Source: Pigmentiphaga sp. H8
GTDB lineage: Bacteria; Pseudomonadota; Gammaproteobacteria; Burkholderiales; Burkholderiaceae_B
Direction of reading: 5' to 3'
DNA length: 64,000 nucleotides
NCBI RefSeq assembly: GCF_003854895.1
Contig: NZ_CP033966.1
Coordinates: 992,001 to 1,056,000 of the forward strand
Shown here piece after piece: positions 7,892 through 16,869 of this stretch. Under the pieces are notes generated by a model. The model ran no database searches. It had not been told where the DNA came from and saw nothing but the letters and a program-made list of their open reading frames with translations. Position numbers and translations under genes: made by a program. Numbering within the stretch: the stretch's first letter is position 1; every line of letters begins with the position of its first letter.

Positions 7892-8410
7892 TCAGGCTTC
7901 GGGGGTGTCGTCTTTCGCGACTTCCCGGGACAACTGGGCGATCTTGTCGGTGTTTTGCAGCACCTCGCTCAGCAATTCCTCGAACTTGTCGTTGCCCGCC
8001 ATCTTGTTGCGCAGGTCGGCCAGCTTCTGGCGGGCCTCCAGCAACTTGCGCAGCGGATCGATCTGCTGCACGAGCTTCTCCGGCTCGAAGTCGGACAGGC
8101 TCTTGAAGTCCAGCGTCACGCCTATGCGCGAGCCGTCGTTGGAAAGCTTGTTGTCCACCTGGTATTGCAGGCGCGGCTTCATGCCCTTGAGCACGTCGTC
8201 GAAGTTGTCCTTGTCGACGTTGACGAACTTCCGGTCCTTCAACCGGGGCAGCGGCTCCTCGGGCTTGCCGCTGAAATCGCCCAGCACGCCGGCGACGAAG
8301 GGCAGTTCCTTCTTCTCGATGGCGTCGCCGATCTCCACGTCGTAGGTCAGCTGGACCCGCGGCGCACGGACGCGGTCGAGCTTGTGCTGGGTGCTTTCCT
8401 TCTTGGCCAT
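7892..8410 (-). CDS. tssB: TssB (VipA), small subunit of the T6SS contractile sheath
   Basis: 172 residues from the ATG at 8410, which has a strong AAGGAGAG site 6 nt upstream; the open frame continues upstream to 8698 but without homology. Begins MAKKESTQHKLDRVRAPRVQ, then VQLTYDVEIGDAIEKKELPF, VAGVLGDFSGKPEEPLPRLK, RKFVNVDKDNFDDVL and the helical C-terminus with LLEARQKLADLRNKM. It heads the tssB-tssC-hcp-tssE block. Because an opposite-strand toxin-antitoxin pair separates it from tssA, it must have a promoter in 8411-8658. Confidence 0.96.
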   Translation of the reverse strand: MAKKESTQHKLDRVRAPRVQLTYDVEIGDAIEKKELPFVAGVLGDFSGKPEEPLPRLKDRKFVNVDKDNFDDVLKGMKPRLQYQVDNKLSNDGSRIGVTLDFKSLSDFEPEKLVQQIDPLRKLLEARQKLADLRNKMAGNDKFEELLSEVLQNTDKIAQLSREVAKDDTPEA

Positions 8411-8658
8411 GATCGCTCTCCTTGGCGTAGCCGGCGGTCGAACGGGAATGCGGTGCAGTCTAGAAAGCCGGGGCCAGCGGCGGTAGTAGCCAGACGGCCA
8501 GACGTGGAGATAGGCCGGAAGGGGTAGGGGGGAGGGGGTGAATGCCGCCTGCGAAGCAGGATGGAGTTGTCCAGCGTGGAGTGGGCGGCGACGTTGTTGA
8601 TTCATATGATCGAACGGAGAGTGAGATCTCGTCGAATATCTACAAATAGGTATAATCA
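8411..8658. promoter_or_regulatory. Divergent intergenic region between tssB and the HigB-like gene
   Basis: It must contain promoters for both sides. On the minus side the element CTAGACTGCA (8454-8463) is 43 nt before tssB and is shared with the tssF leader. On the plus side a perfect TATAAT lies at 8651-8656, only 2 nt before the toxin ATG, so a transcript from it would start at or just inside the reading frame. No good -35 is seen for either. Confidence 0.35.
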
Positions 8659-9018
8659 ATGAGGCCGATCGAGTTGAAGCCGCTGCGATGGGTCGCATCC
8701 TCCAGAAAGGACCTTCGCGCGATGCCGGAAGCCGTGCAGGATGTGTTTGGCTATGCCCTCTACCTGGCCCAGGGCGGGCAGAAGCACCCGCAGGCGAAGC
8801 CGCTCAAAGGATTTGGCGGCTCCGGTGTGCTCGAGGTGGTCGAAGATTTCCTGGGCGACACCTACCGTGCTGTCTATACGATCCGTTATCGATCGGCCGT
8901 CTATGTACTACATTGTTTTCAGAAGAAGTCCGTGCGTGGAGTTGCCACGCCCAGACCGGACATCGAACTGATCAGGGCCCGGTTGAAGAGTGTGGACGCA
9001 TACGAGGCCAGAGCATGA
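8659..9018 (+). CDS. HigB/RelE-like toxin (phage-derived Gp49-like family)
   Basis: 119 residues. The sequence matches the Gp49-like toxin family: WVASSRKDLRAMPEAVQDVF, GYALYLAQGGQK, KPLKGFGGSGVLEVVEDF, YRAVYTIRY, AVYVLHCFQKKS and a final DIELIRARL. Members are ribosome-dependent mRNA interferases of the RelE fold. The next gene overlaps it by 4 bp (ATGA) and encodes an HTH antitoxin, which is the toxin-first order of higBA modules. The pair lies between tssA and tssB and faces against the T6SS operon. The start is set by family alignment; it leaves almost no leader after the nearby TATAAT. Confidence 0.85.
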   Translation: MRPIELKPLRWVASSRKDLRAMPEAVQDVFGYALYLAQGGQKHPQAKPLKGFGGSGVLEVVEDFLGDTYRAVYTIRYRSAVYVLHCFQKKSVRGVATPRPDIELIRARLKSVDAYEARA

Positions 9019-9353
9019 GTATGAGTGACATCAAGGATTTTCCCGTTGAGCAAGGCACGGAAAGTGTCTACGCGGATCTGGGGTACCCGGACGCCTCGGA
9101 CATGCAGGTCAAGGCCGAACTGGCCAGGGAAATCGCGCAGATCCTGATAGACCGCAGGTTGACCCAGCAACATGCCGCCACCATCCTGGGCATGCCGCAA
9201 CCCAAGCTGTCCGAGATGTTGCGCGGTAAGTTCAGGGGCATCAGCCAAGCGAAGATGATCGAATGTCTGAACCGGCTGGGCCGCGACGTGGATATCGTCG
9301 TCAGGAAAGCCAAGCGTCAGGCGGAAGGACATACGCAGGTCGTCGTGGTCTGA
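9015..9353 (+). CDS. HigA-like antitoxin, XRE-family HTH protein
   Basis: 112 residues from the ATG at 9015, overlapping the toxin stop as ATGA, so the two are translationally coupled. A helix-turn-helix spans about 39-75: AREIAQILIDRRLTQQHAAT, then ILGMPQPKLSEMLRGKFRGI. A short basic C-terminal tail follows (VVRKAKRQAEGH). It should neutralise the upstream HigB-like toxin and repress their common promoter. It ends only 7 bp from the convergent tssA stop codon, so no terminator fits between them. Confidence 0.85.
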   Translation: MSMSDIKDFPVEQGTESVYADLGYPDASDMQVKAELAREIAQILIDRRLTQQHAATILGMPQPKLSEMLRGKFRGISQAKMIECLNRLGRDVDIVVRKAKRQAEGHTQVVVV

Positions 9354-9360
9354 TGGCCCC

Positions 9361-10449
9361 TCACCCCCGCGGCACCCCTATCCGATCCCGTATCACCCCC
9401 AACACCGAATCGTCGTTCACGACCTCCGCCAGCCACTGATCCAGCGGCATGTCGGCCCAGCTCACCGCGCGTTCCAGCAGGAAGGACACGGGGCTGTGGG
9501 GCTCCACGCGCTTGAAGTGGGCGGCGATCTCGCCCAGGGTGCGCAAGAGTTCCGCGCGGGCCTGGAAGTCCACCATCACGCGCGGCACGGTCATCGCGGG
9601 CGCGGCCTGCAACGCGGGCGCCGGCATCGCGGCGGGCACCGTGGGAACGACGGCCGCGGTTTCGCCGGCCTCCTGCCCCTGCCGGGGCGCGATCCCCAGG
9701 TTCTGTGCCGCGCGCCCCAGCACCTGGCGCGCACGCTTGAGCCCGTCGCCCAGGTCGGCCAGGCTGGGCGCCTGGCGGCCGAAGCGCTGGTCGACCAGCG
9801 CCTGCAAACGGTCGAAGGCGGCCTGCGCCGCGTCGGCGGCGGCCAGGGTCTCCGACACGAAACCCGGTCCGCTGCCTTCGATGGCCTTGTCCACCGATTC
9901 CCCGGTGGGCTTGCCCGCGTCCAGGGCCTCCTGGTAGGCGGTGGCGTTCTGGCGCGCCAGATTGTCGACCTCGCGCGAGTCCTGCCAGTCGATCAGCGTG
10001 ACATGGGGCGCGGAAGCGGTCAGCGGTGCCTTCTTCAAGGCCAGCCCGCCATAAGCGTTGAACCAGGCCAGCTTGCTGGCGCGTTCCTCCAGGTCGTCGC
10101 CGTCGGGCCGGGGATGCAGGCCGTCCCAGTAGGTGTCGAGCAGACCGTGCAGCACGCCCATCGCGTCCGCCGCGCCAGCCAGTCCGTGGCGGGCGATCAG
10201 GGCCTCGCCCAGCCAGACGGCGGCCTGCAGGTCCTTGCTCTGGCTTTGCAGCACTTCGGCCGCCAGGTCGGCGGCGGCCCGCCAGTCGGCGGTCTTGAGT
10301 TCGGTCTGCCAGTCGCCCTGCGACAGCGACGGATCGTCCGCGCGGCGCGCTTCCCGGATACGGTCGTAGGTGTCCGAGAACGAGGCGTCCTCGCCGCAGG
10401 GGTCGCCCCCGGCGATGGGTTGCATCAGTTCGGCGATATCGATGGCCAT
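9361..10449 (-). CDS. tssA: TssA, T6SS assembly/cap protein with ImpA N-terminal domain
   Basis: 362 residues. The ImpA_N domain fills the first third: LMQPIAGGDPCGEDASFSDT, IREARRADDPSLSQGDW, and the helical KTADWRAAADLAAEVL. A middle region of Ala/Pro-rich linker follows, then a C-terminal helical domain with SPVSFLLERAVSWADMPLDQ. TssA coordinates baseplate, tube and sheath assembly. It is short compared with TssA forms that carry a long dodecameric ring domain. It starts 16 bp after tssM on the same strand and converges on the HigA-like gene. Confidence 0.9.
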   Translation of the reverse strand: MAIDIAELMQPIAGGDPCGEDASFSDTYDRIREARRADDPSLSQGDWQTELKTADWRAAADLAAEVLQSQSKDLQAAVWLGEALIARHGLAGAADAMGVLHGLLDTYWDGLHPRPDGDDLEERASKLAWFNAYGGLALKKAPLTASAPHVTLIDWQDSREVDNLARQNATAYQEALDAGKPTGESVDKAIEGSGPGFVSETLAAADAAQAAFDRLQALVDQRFGRQAPSLADLGDGLKRARQVLGRAAQNLGIAPRQGQEAGETAAVVPTVPAAMPAPALQAAPAMTVPRVMVDFQARAELLRTLGEIAAHFKRVEPHSPVSFLLERAVSWADMPLDQWLAEVVNDDSVLGVIRDRIGVPRG

Positions 10450-10465
10450 GGGAGTCTCCAGGTCG

Positions 10466-13400
10466 TCATTCCAGGATGGAGGTCGGCAGCGCGGCGACCG
10501 GTTCGGTCCGGGCGTTCAGGAAGCGCAGCATCTCGTCGGACGGGCGCACGTCCATGAAGACCCGGGCCTCGGTGAAGCCTTGCTGCGCCAGCCGGGCCGA
10601 CAGCTCCTTCCACTGGATGGGACCGTACGAGGTGCGGAAGTCGGGCAGCCGGAAGGCGTGCGAGCCCGAACGGAAATCGGCGATCAGGGTGGCGAAGCCT
10701 TCGGCGCCCGGGTAGATCAGCGTCAGCCTCGGCCCCAGGGGGGGCGGGGGAGCGGCGGCAGGCACGGGCGCGGGAACGGCGCCGGGTATCGCGCCGGGCG
10801 CGGCGGCTGCGGGCGCCTCCGGCGGCGCGGGCAGCGAGATGTGCAGGCGCGCCTCGATGCAGCTGTCGGGCGACCAGAACACCTGGGCCGTGGCTTCGGC
10901 CAGCGATTCCGCGCGGGTCGATGCCAGGTAGGTGCGCTCGCGGCAGACCACTTCCAGCACCGTACCTTGCGGCCCTTCGCTGGCCGTACCCATGCGCGTG
11001 GGCTGCGAGAACTGGAAACTGCCGGCAAGAAAGGGCTTGTTGACCTGGGTCGACAGGATGCGCCGCTCGGCCGCGACCATGCCCTGGTAGGCGGGCGATA
11101 GCGGCAGGCCGATGCCGGCGACGCGCGTGGGGGTGCGTTCGCGCTCGGTAATGAAAGGCTGCAGCCAGTCCTTCACGAAGGCGGTCAGCCGGCCCTGTTC
11201 GCCGTACAGCGCGTCCACCTGTTCCTTGGGCGGCATGCCGCGCAGCGCGGCGACCACGCTCTCGTTCCATCGGGCCTGGACGAACTGGCCGGCGCGTTGC
11301 ACGGTCAGGTACAGCAGCAGCCGCGACGGCCCCTGCACCACGGACCAGGCGGCCAGATCGTCGCCCTTGAAGACCGCGGCGAACTGTTCCCCCGGCTTGT
11401 CCACCGAGGACAGCAGGGCGGCATAGTCGGCCGCCGGCGGCTGCGGCGGCGCGCCCTTGGCACGGAACAGTTCGGCCGCGACGTCGTAGGCGTCCTGGCC
11501 GCTGGCGTCGGCGCGCAGGCGCAGGTAGGCGCGCGCGTAATCCGGGCGCTGGGGGCGCAGCACGCGTTCGGTGGTGTCGATCTTGGCCAGCAGCCAGGCG
11601 GGGGGCTGGATGGGTTCGGCGCCCCACCATCGGCCGAACATGCTCGTCATGGCATCGGCCAGGAATCCGCCCAGGGGCCGCCAGGCGCCCAGCCAATCGC
11701 TCTTGGCGCGGGCCCAGGCCCGGGTCCAGCGCGTGCCCAGGGGCAGCGCGAGGTCCAGCCCCTGCAGCTCGCGGTCGGTGGCGGCGGCCAGCAGGACGTA
11801 CGGGTCCTCGGCCGTTCCCGCGCGCTTGCCCATGACGTCGAGCTGGGGGCGCCACAACTTGGTGCCTTCGAAGAACCTGGCCTGGAAACGCCCCCATGCG
11901 CGAAAGTACTCGCTGAAGTACTGGGCTCGGAACGTTTCCAGGACAGGCTTGCGCTCGGGTACCGCATCCATGGCGGTGCGCAGCATGGGCGCCAGCACCT
12001 CCTGCCAGGCCTGGCGCGTGAAGGCGGCCGAGACCGCGGGCATGGCGGCCGCCTCCACGCCCACGACCCGGTCCGGCGGCAGCCAGAAGGCGGTCAGCGC
12101 GATCGGGTCGCGCCGCTGGTCGGCCCAGGCGCGGACGTCTTCCGGGCGCGGCGTATGGGCCGCCAGCAAGCGGGCCAGGAGCGCGCGCAGGCGCTGGGCT
12201 TCCGCGTCCAGCGTGGCCGATTGCTGCCAGCGCAGGTAGCCCATGTAGGTGGTGAGCAGGGCGGCGGCGTGTTCGCGATCGGCCCGCGCGTCCTGCTCAC
12301 CCGAGACAAAAGGGCTGAACAGCCTCGCGTCCTGGTCGAAAGCCAGGTTGGTCGCCGCTTCCTGCTGGCATGCATCGCTCTGCCGGCGGCAGTGGTCCAG
12401 CATGCGCAGCCGCTGCGATACCGCCAGCAGGTGCTCCAGCCCAACCTGGTTGCGCGCCAGATCGGTCTCGATGATCTGGTCGTAGGGCGCCAGGATCAGG
12501 TTGGAGAAATCGCGCAGCACCTGTTCCTTCATCCGTTCGATGTCGGAGTCGGCCCGCCGCAGGCCGAAGCCCAGGCCGGTCCCGGCGCGCGCCACCTCCA
12601 GCTGCTCGATGGTCCGGCCGCAGCGGGCCAGCCAGCCTATGCGCGCGGCCGCCACCGCGTCGCTGGGTTCGCGGCAGGCCGTCTGCGTCTGCGCCAGCAG
12701 CTTGCCGTCGTCCTGCCGGGCGTTGACGAAGCCGTAGCTCAGCATGGCCGACAGGCCCAGCATCGCGCCCACGCCCACCGCCGCGATGGCCATCTTGCCG
12801 GCATTGCCGCGCAAGCTGGGCGAGGCCAGGGGCTGGTCAGCGGGCAGGAAGCGGGTGAAGAGATCGTCCAGGAAGCCGCCCGCGGCGCCACTCTTGCCCG
12901 CGGCCGTCTCGGGCGGCGAACCGGTCAGGAACAGGCCGCGCCAGCGGGGCGTGCGCTGGAAGGGATTGTCTTCCAGCATCAGGCCGACCAGGGTTTCCAG
13001 GCCCGGCTCCAGCGCCCGCACGTGCTCGACGAATTCGTAGATGGCGCGGCGTCCGGCCGGCGTGCCCTGGCCGCGCAGCGCGGTGATGCGCAACGCATGC
13101 AGGCGCTGCACGATGGGCGCGTAGAGTTCTTCGAGCCGGTTTCCGGTGGCCGCGCTGATCTCTTCCGTATCCGACAGCCGGTGCCCCACCGCCTGCGCCA
13201 GCGCCTGTTCCGGCACGGCGGCGGCGAAGGCGCCGTAGCCGGGCACCTGGTCCAGTCCGGTCACCACCAGGTACACGGGAAGCTGGACCTGCAGATGCTC
13301 CAGGGCCTCGTCCACCAGCCGCCGCAGCCGCATCGCCACCGGGCGTACGGCATCCGGCCCGGCCAGCAGCGTGCGCGCCCCCATGCACACGACGATGCCG

Positions 13401-14047
13401 TTCAGCGGCAGCTTGTCCCGCTCGGTGGACAGCAGCATCAGCGCCTGGTACCACAGCCCCCGCTCCACGCGGGCCGAGGCATCGCAGACCGCCGAGGGCG
13501 GCGTCTCGATCGCGATCATGGATTTGAAGAACCACCATCGCCAATAACCGTCGGGCTGGGGATCGGGAGGCGGAAACGGCGAAACCCGGTTGGCCGCGCG
13601 CAGCAGGCCGTCCACGCCGGCCTGCTCGTCGCCCACGAACAGCATCCAGGGGATGCGGTAGAGCGGATCGCGGCCCTTGCCGATCTCGGGCGAACGCTGG
13701 ATGGCCTGGCGCGCCTGCGCGATGGCGGTGCGCATGCGCTCCAGCGCCACCTTCTCGTCCTCCGGATTGCCGGGACCCAGGTCGCCGATGCGCTTGCGCG
13801 CGAACCCCCGCCGCGAGAACCGCTTCGCGCCCGAGGCGAACCACCACAGCACGGCGAAGGCGACCAGGCACAGGGCCAGCACCTGCCAGAACCGGGCCGG
13901 CAGGAGCGGCAGCACCAGCGTGGCCACGAACACGAGCAGCGCGGCGATCACCAGCAGCAGGACCAGCGCGGTGGCCACGCGCACGGCCCGCTTCTTCATG
14001 CCGGGCAGGCGTTCCAGCGGCTGGGCGATACGGTCGAGGAAACTCAT
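10466..14047 (-). CDS. tssM: TssM (IcmF), inner-membrane component of the T6SS membrane complex, with a degenerate P-loop
   Basis: 1193 residues. Two transmembrane helices near 24-50 and 54-72, a cytoplasmic domain, a third helix near 418-441, then a large periplasmic region. TssM forms the trans-envelope channel with TssL and TssJ. In many TssM proteins the cytoplasmic domain has a Walker A motif; here the matching position after IPWMLFVG reads GDEQAGVDGLL (139-149), with no GK[ST]. The expected Walker B-like segment (FKSMIAIETPP) also lacks its usual residues, so ATP/GTP hydrolysis is unlikely. A Pro/Ala-rich stretch lies near residue 1075-1105. It begins 4 bp after the tssL stop codon. Confidence 0.94.
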   Translation of the reverse strand: MSFLDRIAQPLERLPGMKKRAVRVATALVLLLVIAALLVFVATLVLPLLPARFWQVLALCLVAFAVLWWFASGAKRFSRRGFARKRIGDLGPGNPEDEKVALERMRTAIAQARQAIQRSPEIGKGRDPLYRIPWMLFVGDEQAGVDGLLRAANRVSPFPPPDPQPDGYWRWWFFKSMIAIETPPSAVCDASARVERGLWYQALMLLSTERDKLPLNGIVVCMGARTLLAGPDAVRPVAMRLRRLVDEALEHLQVQLPVYLVVTGLDQVPGYGAFAAAVPEQALAQAVGHRLSDTEEISAATGNRLEELYAPIVQRLHALRITALRGQGTPAGRRAIYEFVEHVRALEPGLETLVGLMLEDNPFQRTPRWRGLFLTGSPPETAAGKSGAAGGFLDDLFTRFLPADQPLASPSLRGNAGKMAIAAVGVGAMLGLSAMLSYGFVNARQDDGKLLAQTQTACREPSDAVAAARIGWLARCGRTIEQLEVARAGTGLGFGLRRADSDIERMKEQVLRDFSNLILAPYDQIIETDLARNQVGLEHLLAVSQRLRMLDHCRRQSDACQQEAATNLAFDQDARLFSPFVSGEQDARADREHAAALLTTYMGYLRWQQSATLDAEAQRLRALLARLLAAHTPRPEDVRAWADQRRDPIALTAFWLPPDRVVGVEAAAMPAVSAAFTRQAWQEVLAPMLRTAMDAVPERKPVLETFRAQYFSEYFRAWGRFQARFFEGTKLWRPQLDVMGKRAGTAEDPYVLLAAATDRELQGLDLALPLGTRWTRAWARAKSDWLGAWRPLGGFLADAMTSMFGRWWGAEPIQPPAWLLAKIDTTERVLRPQRPDYARAYLRLRADASGQDAYDVAAELFRAKGAPPQPPAADYAALLSSVDKPGEQFAAVFKGDDLAAWSVVQGPSRLLLYLTVQRAGQFVQARWNESVVAALRGMPPKEQVDALYGEQGRLTAFVKDWLQPFITERERTPTRVAGIGLPLSPAYQGMVAAERRILSTQVNKPFLAGSFQFSQPTRMGTASEGPQGTVLEVVCRERTYLASTRAESLAEATAQVFWSPDSCIEARLHISLPAPPEAPAAAAPGAIPGAVPAPVPAAAPPPPLGPRLTLIYPGAEGFATLIADFRSGSHAFRLPDFRTSYGPIQWKELSARLAQQGFTEARVFMDVRPSDEMLRFLNARTEPVAALPTSILE

Positions 14048-14051
14048 GGCG

Positions 14052-15389
14052 TCACCGCTTCGGTTCGGTTTGCAGGAACAGGAAATTCGCGGCCAGCTTG
14101 TCGTTGCCCCGGTGCGCGTCCAGGAACTCGCGCAGCTTGGGCAGGTAGGCCGAGGCCGGTTCGTACTCGGGCCGTTCCGCCGTGTACAGCGGCGATGGCG
14201 AACTGACCACGGTGATCAGTTCCTGGCCGAAGGGCGGCCCGACGATCCAGCCCTCGGGTATCTTCTCGCCCACGTTGAACTGTTCGCCCGCGCGTATCAG
14301 CCGGCCGTTCTCCGGCTCGCGCTTGTTGGGGTACAGATGGATGACCGAACCGTCCACCGTGTAGTAGTCCACGTACAGGTAGCCGTCGTAGTCGGCCTGG
14401 CCCAGCTTGACCGTGACGCGCTCGCCTTCGGTGAAGCGGTCCGAGTGGCCGGTGGTGGGCGTGACCTGCAGGCCGTGACGGCGATCGAGGTTGCGCGCGC
14501 GGTAAGGCTTGAGCAGCGACACCACCTCGCAATGCGGCCAGATGCGCACCTTGATGTCGAAGGTGGGCGACTTCACGCCCTTGATGCCGGCGATGTCGGC
14601 CTGCACCCGCGCGATGTCCTCGGGGCGCGAGACGTAGCCGCTTACCGCGGTCGCGCCGCCGTCGGCCACCTGCGCGCCCAGCTCCGAACACGCGTAGGTC
14701 TGCAATTGCCCCTGCACCAGGTCCGCCACCGAAGGACCAGTCTCGCGCGGGCCGGCCACCAGCAGCCACAGCAGATAGCCGACCGGGATCAGCAGCGCCA
14801 CCGCCGCGCCGGCCTTCAGCAGCAGCTTGTCCCACTGCTTGGGATAGCGCGGTCCCGACGGATCCTTCATCAGGTAGGGCTGCGGCGTGATGGGTTCCTC
14901 GCGCAGCGTATGCAGGGCGGCGGGTGGAACGGGAAGCTGGCGGCTGTGCAGTTCCTTGAGCTTGCCCAGTTCGCCGGTGTCGCCGGTCTCGAAGTAATAC
15001 TGGCCGACGAACCCCAGCAGCAGCGCGTGGTAGTAGACCTCGCGCACTTCGTCCTCGTCCGACTTCAGGATGGACAGATGGTGGAAGAACTCGTTGCCGG
15101 CGTTGTTGGTGTTGAACAGCGCGACCTGCAGCGGCGTGACGCTGTTCCAGTACGCGGGGTTGCGCGTGATGATCTCGTCGAACCAGGACACCACCGCGAA
15201 GCAGGCCGACTCCACGTGCTCGGGCCGCTTGCCGGCCGCCAGCGCCGCCGCCTTCGCCGAGGCGATCAGCTTGCGTGCGTGTTCCTGCACCTCGGCCGCC
15301 CCGTTGCCGGCGGTGCCGGCGGCGATCCGCTCGTCCAGCTCCAGTCCGAACGAGAAGACCGGTGAAAAGAAATCCAGCAGGCGTGCCAT
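14052..15389 (-). CDS. tssL: TssL (DotU) fused to periplasmic BON-like and DUF4384-like domains
   Basis: 445 residues. The cytoplasmic DotU domain covers about 1-150 (SFGLELDERIAA, ESACFAVVSWFDEII, FFHHLSILKSD, YYHALLLGFVGQY). A single helix at about 189-212 follows. Many extended TssL proteins carry an OmpA-type peptidoglycan-binding domain next. Here the periplasmic part has instead a BON-like segment (about 222-285, SGYVSRPEDIARVQADIAGI) and then DYDGYLYVDYYTVDGSVIHL followed by YPNKREPENGRLIRAGEQFN, the hallmark of DUF4384 (about 305-395). A GAGGAG-like AGGAG site precedes the ATG. Peptidoglycan anchoring must come from elsewhere or be replaced by this module. Confidence 0.88.
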   Translation of the reverse strand: MARLLDFFSPVFSFGLELDERIAAGTAGNGAAEVQEHARKLIASAKAAALAAGKRPEHVESACFAVVSWFDEIITRNPAYWNSVTPLQVALFNTNNAGNEFFHHLSILKSDEDEVREVYYHALLLGFVGQYYFETGDTGELGKLKELHSRQLPVPPAALHTLREEPITPQPYLMKDPSGPRYPKQWDKLLLKAGAAVALLIPVGYLLWLLVAGPRETGPSVADLVQGQLQTYACSELGAQVADGGATAVSGYVSRPEDIARVQADIAGIKGVKSPTFDIKVRIWPHCEVVSLLKPYRARNLDRRHGLQVTPTTGHSDRFTEGERVTVKLGQADYDGYLYVDYYTVDGSVIHLYPNKREPENGRLIRAGEQFNVGEKIPEGWIVGPPFGQELITVVSSPSPLYTAERPEYEPASAYLPKLREFLDAHRGNDKLAANFLFLQTEPKR

Positions 15390-15416
15390 GGATGACTCCT
15401 GGTTGGGCGCTTGTTG

Positions 15417-16838
15417 CTATTCTTCTGCGCCGACGGGGAACAGCTTGATGACCGTCTCGTCTGCGGGGAGATCGGAAAAGATCGAGATGTTTCGCCGATC
15501 CTTGATGAACTGCCAGAACTGGTGCCGCGTATCGATCAGGAAATACGTCGTGTTCGGCGTCTTCTGCGGCAACTCCTCCGGAGGTACCGGCAGCAGGTCG
15601 ATCTTCAGGCCGAACAGCGCCGCCTGCAGCAGGCGCGGCATTTCCTCGCTCGAGGCGATCTTGCCGGTGCGCTGCAGGCGCTGGGCCAGCTCCATGCCCT
15701 GTACCGACGATTCGAAGGCCAGGTAGAAGCGGGTCTTGTCCGACGCGAACAGGCTGACCGGCAGGTCGGCCTTGTGGAAACGGCCGTCGTAGGCCAGCGT
15801 GATGCCGACCTCCGCGCCCACCGTCAGCGCCTTGATCAGGCATTCCGCGCGCGCGAAGGCCAGCTTGAAGCAGCGCCGCAGATCGTCGTGGTCGTACACC
15901 GGCAGTTCGGTTTCCGCGGGGTTCGGTTGCAGCCCCCCGGCGTAGCCGATTTCCTCCGAGAACACCGAGAACTCCGCCACCAGCCGCCGCAGGTCCTGGT
16001 ACAGCGGCCAGGGCGGCACCCTGCCCAGCCGCACGTGTTCCTGCAGCAGCGGGATGTAGCGCGCGAAGGTCTGCATCATCAGCACCCGCATCACTTCCTG
16101 CGCGCTGGTCGAGGCCGCGCGTATGCCGCGCTGGCGCTTGGCCGAGGCGAAGTCCTGGCCGCGCGACACCACCAGGTCGCGCAGCGCGCGCGTCCAGCGC
16201 GCCAGGTTCGGCGAGGCGTTCAGCGACACCATCGGCGGCACGTAGTCCTGCGACAGCTTGAAGCGGCCCGGGCCGTTGGGCAGGATCTCGGCGAACTTGC
16301 AGGATTCCGCGCTACCCAGCACCGCCTCGGCATGCTCGTCCAGGCTGCACACGATCCGCGGCTGGCAATCGACGAAATCCACGTCCACCGCGGGCGCCTG
16401 CGGATCGAAGGGGTCGGCCACGTGCTCGGTGCGCAGCGCATGCCGCGCCGGCAGCAGCGACTTCTGGTCCGGCCCCAGTCCCTGCACCGTGGGGTCGCGG
16501 GCCAGTACGAGATGCAGCGAGATCGGATCGTTGCCCGCCACCGCCATGTCCAGCAGGCTGCGTTCGGGAACCTGCGCATTGCCCGGCTGCGGCGCGCCGG
16601 CCGAGCCGCCGCCCACCCAGTGGCCGTCGGCCGTCAGCAGCGCGTAGCGCACGATCCGGACCACTCCGCCCGCCAGCGCCTGCTCGTCCAGCTCCAGCAC
16701 CTCGAAGCCGCGCGGGTAGGGCGCGTGCAGGCCGTGCAGGGCCCAGCCGTAGGCCCGCGTCCATTCCTCGTGACATTGCAGATGCTGCGGGGCCAGGAAT
16801 GCGCCCTGGCCCCAGAAAACCTGCTGTCGGTTCAACAT
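15417..16838 (-). CDS. tssK: TssK (VasE), T6SS baseplate-membrane complex connector
   Basis: 473 residues. The start MLNRQQVFWGQGAFLAPQHL is the typical TssK N-terminus (WxxGxFLxPQHxQ), followed by a beta-rich shell domain resembling phage receptor-binding proteins and a C-terminal neck/head with YFLIDTRHQFWQFIKDRRNI and ISIFSDLPADETVIKLF. TssK trimers link TssF-G wedges of the baseplate to TssL-TssM. It ends 27 bp before tssL. tssJ, which often lies beside tssK, is not here; the gene upstream encodes a TraB/GumN protein. Confidence 0.94.
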   Translation of the reverse strand: MLNRQQVFWGQGAFLAPQHLQCHEEWTRAYGWALHGLHAPYPRGFEVLELDEQALAGGVVRIVRYALLTADGHWVGGGSAGAPQPGNAQVPERSLLDMAVAGNDPISLHLVLARDPTVQGLGPDQKSLLPARHALRTEHVADPFDPQAPAVDVDFVDCQPRIVCSLDEHAEAVLGSAESCKFAEILPNGPGRFKLSQDYVPPMVSLNASPNLARWTRALRDLVVSRGQDFASAKRQRGIRAASTSAQEVMRVLMMQTFARYIPLLQEHVRLGRVPPWPLYQDLRRLVAEFSVFSEEIGYAGGLQPNPAETELPVYDHDDLRRCFKLAFARAECLIKALTVGAEVGITLAYDGRFHKADLPVSLFASDKTRFYLAFESSVQGMELAQRLQRTGKIASSEEMPRLLQAALFGLKIDLLPVPPEELPQKTPNTTYFLIDTRHQFWQFIKDRRNISIFSDLPADETVIKLFPVGAEE

Positions 16839-16869
16839 TCCCGTGTCCTCCCCATGGCGTGCCGCCGCT

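Noticed and set aside
8481..8500. GCGGCGGTAGTAG resembling an ops (GGCGGTAG) element
   Set aside because: It is in the tssB leader rather than before a polysaccharide operon, and the rest of JUMPstart is missing.
11297..14206. Very long open frame on the plus strand opposite tssM
   Set aside because: It is antisense to a clear tssM, is rich in Arg/Gly/His/Gln as expected of a high-GC shadow, and has no family features.
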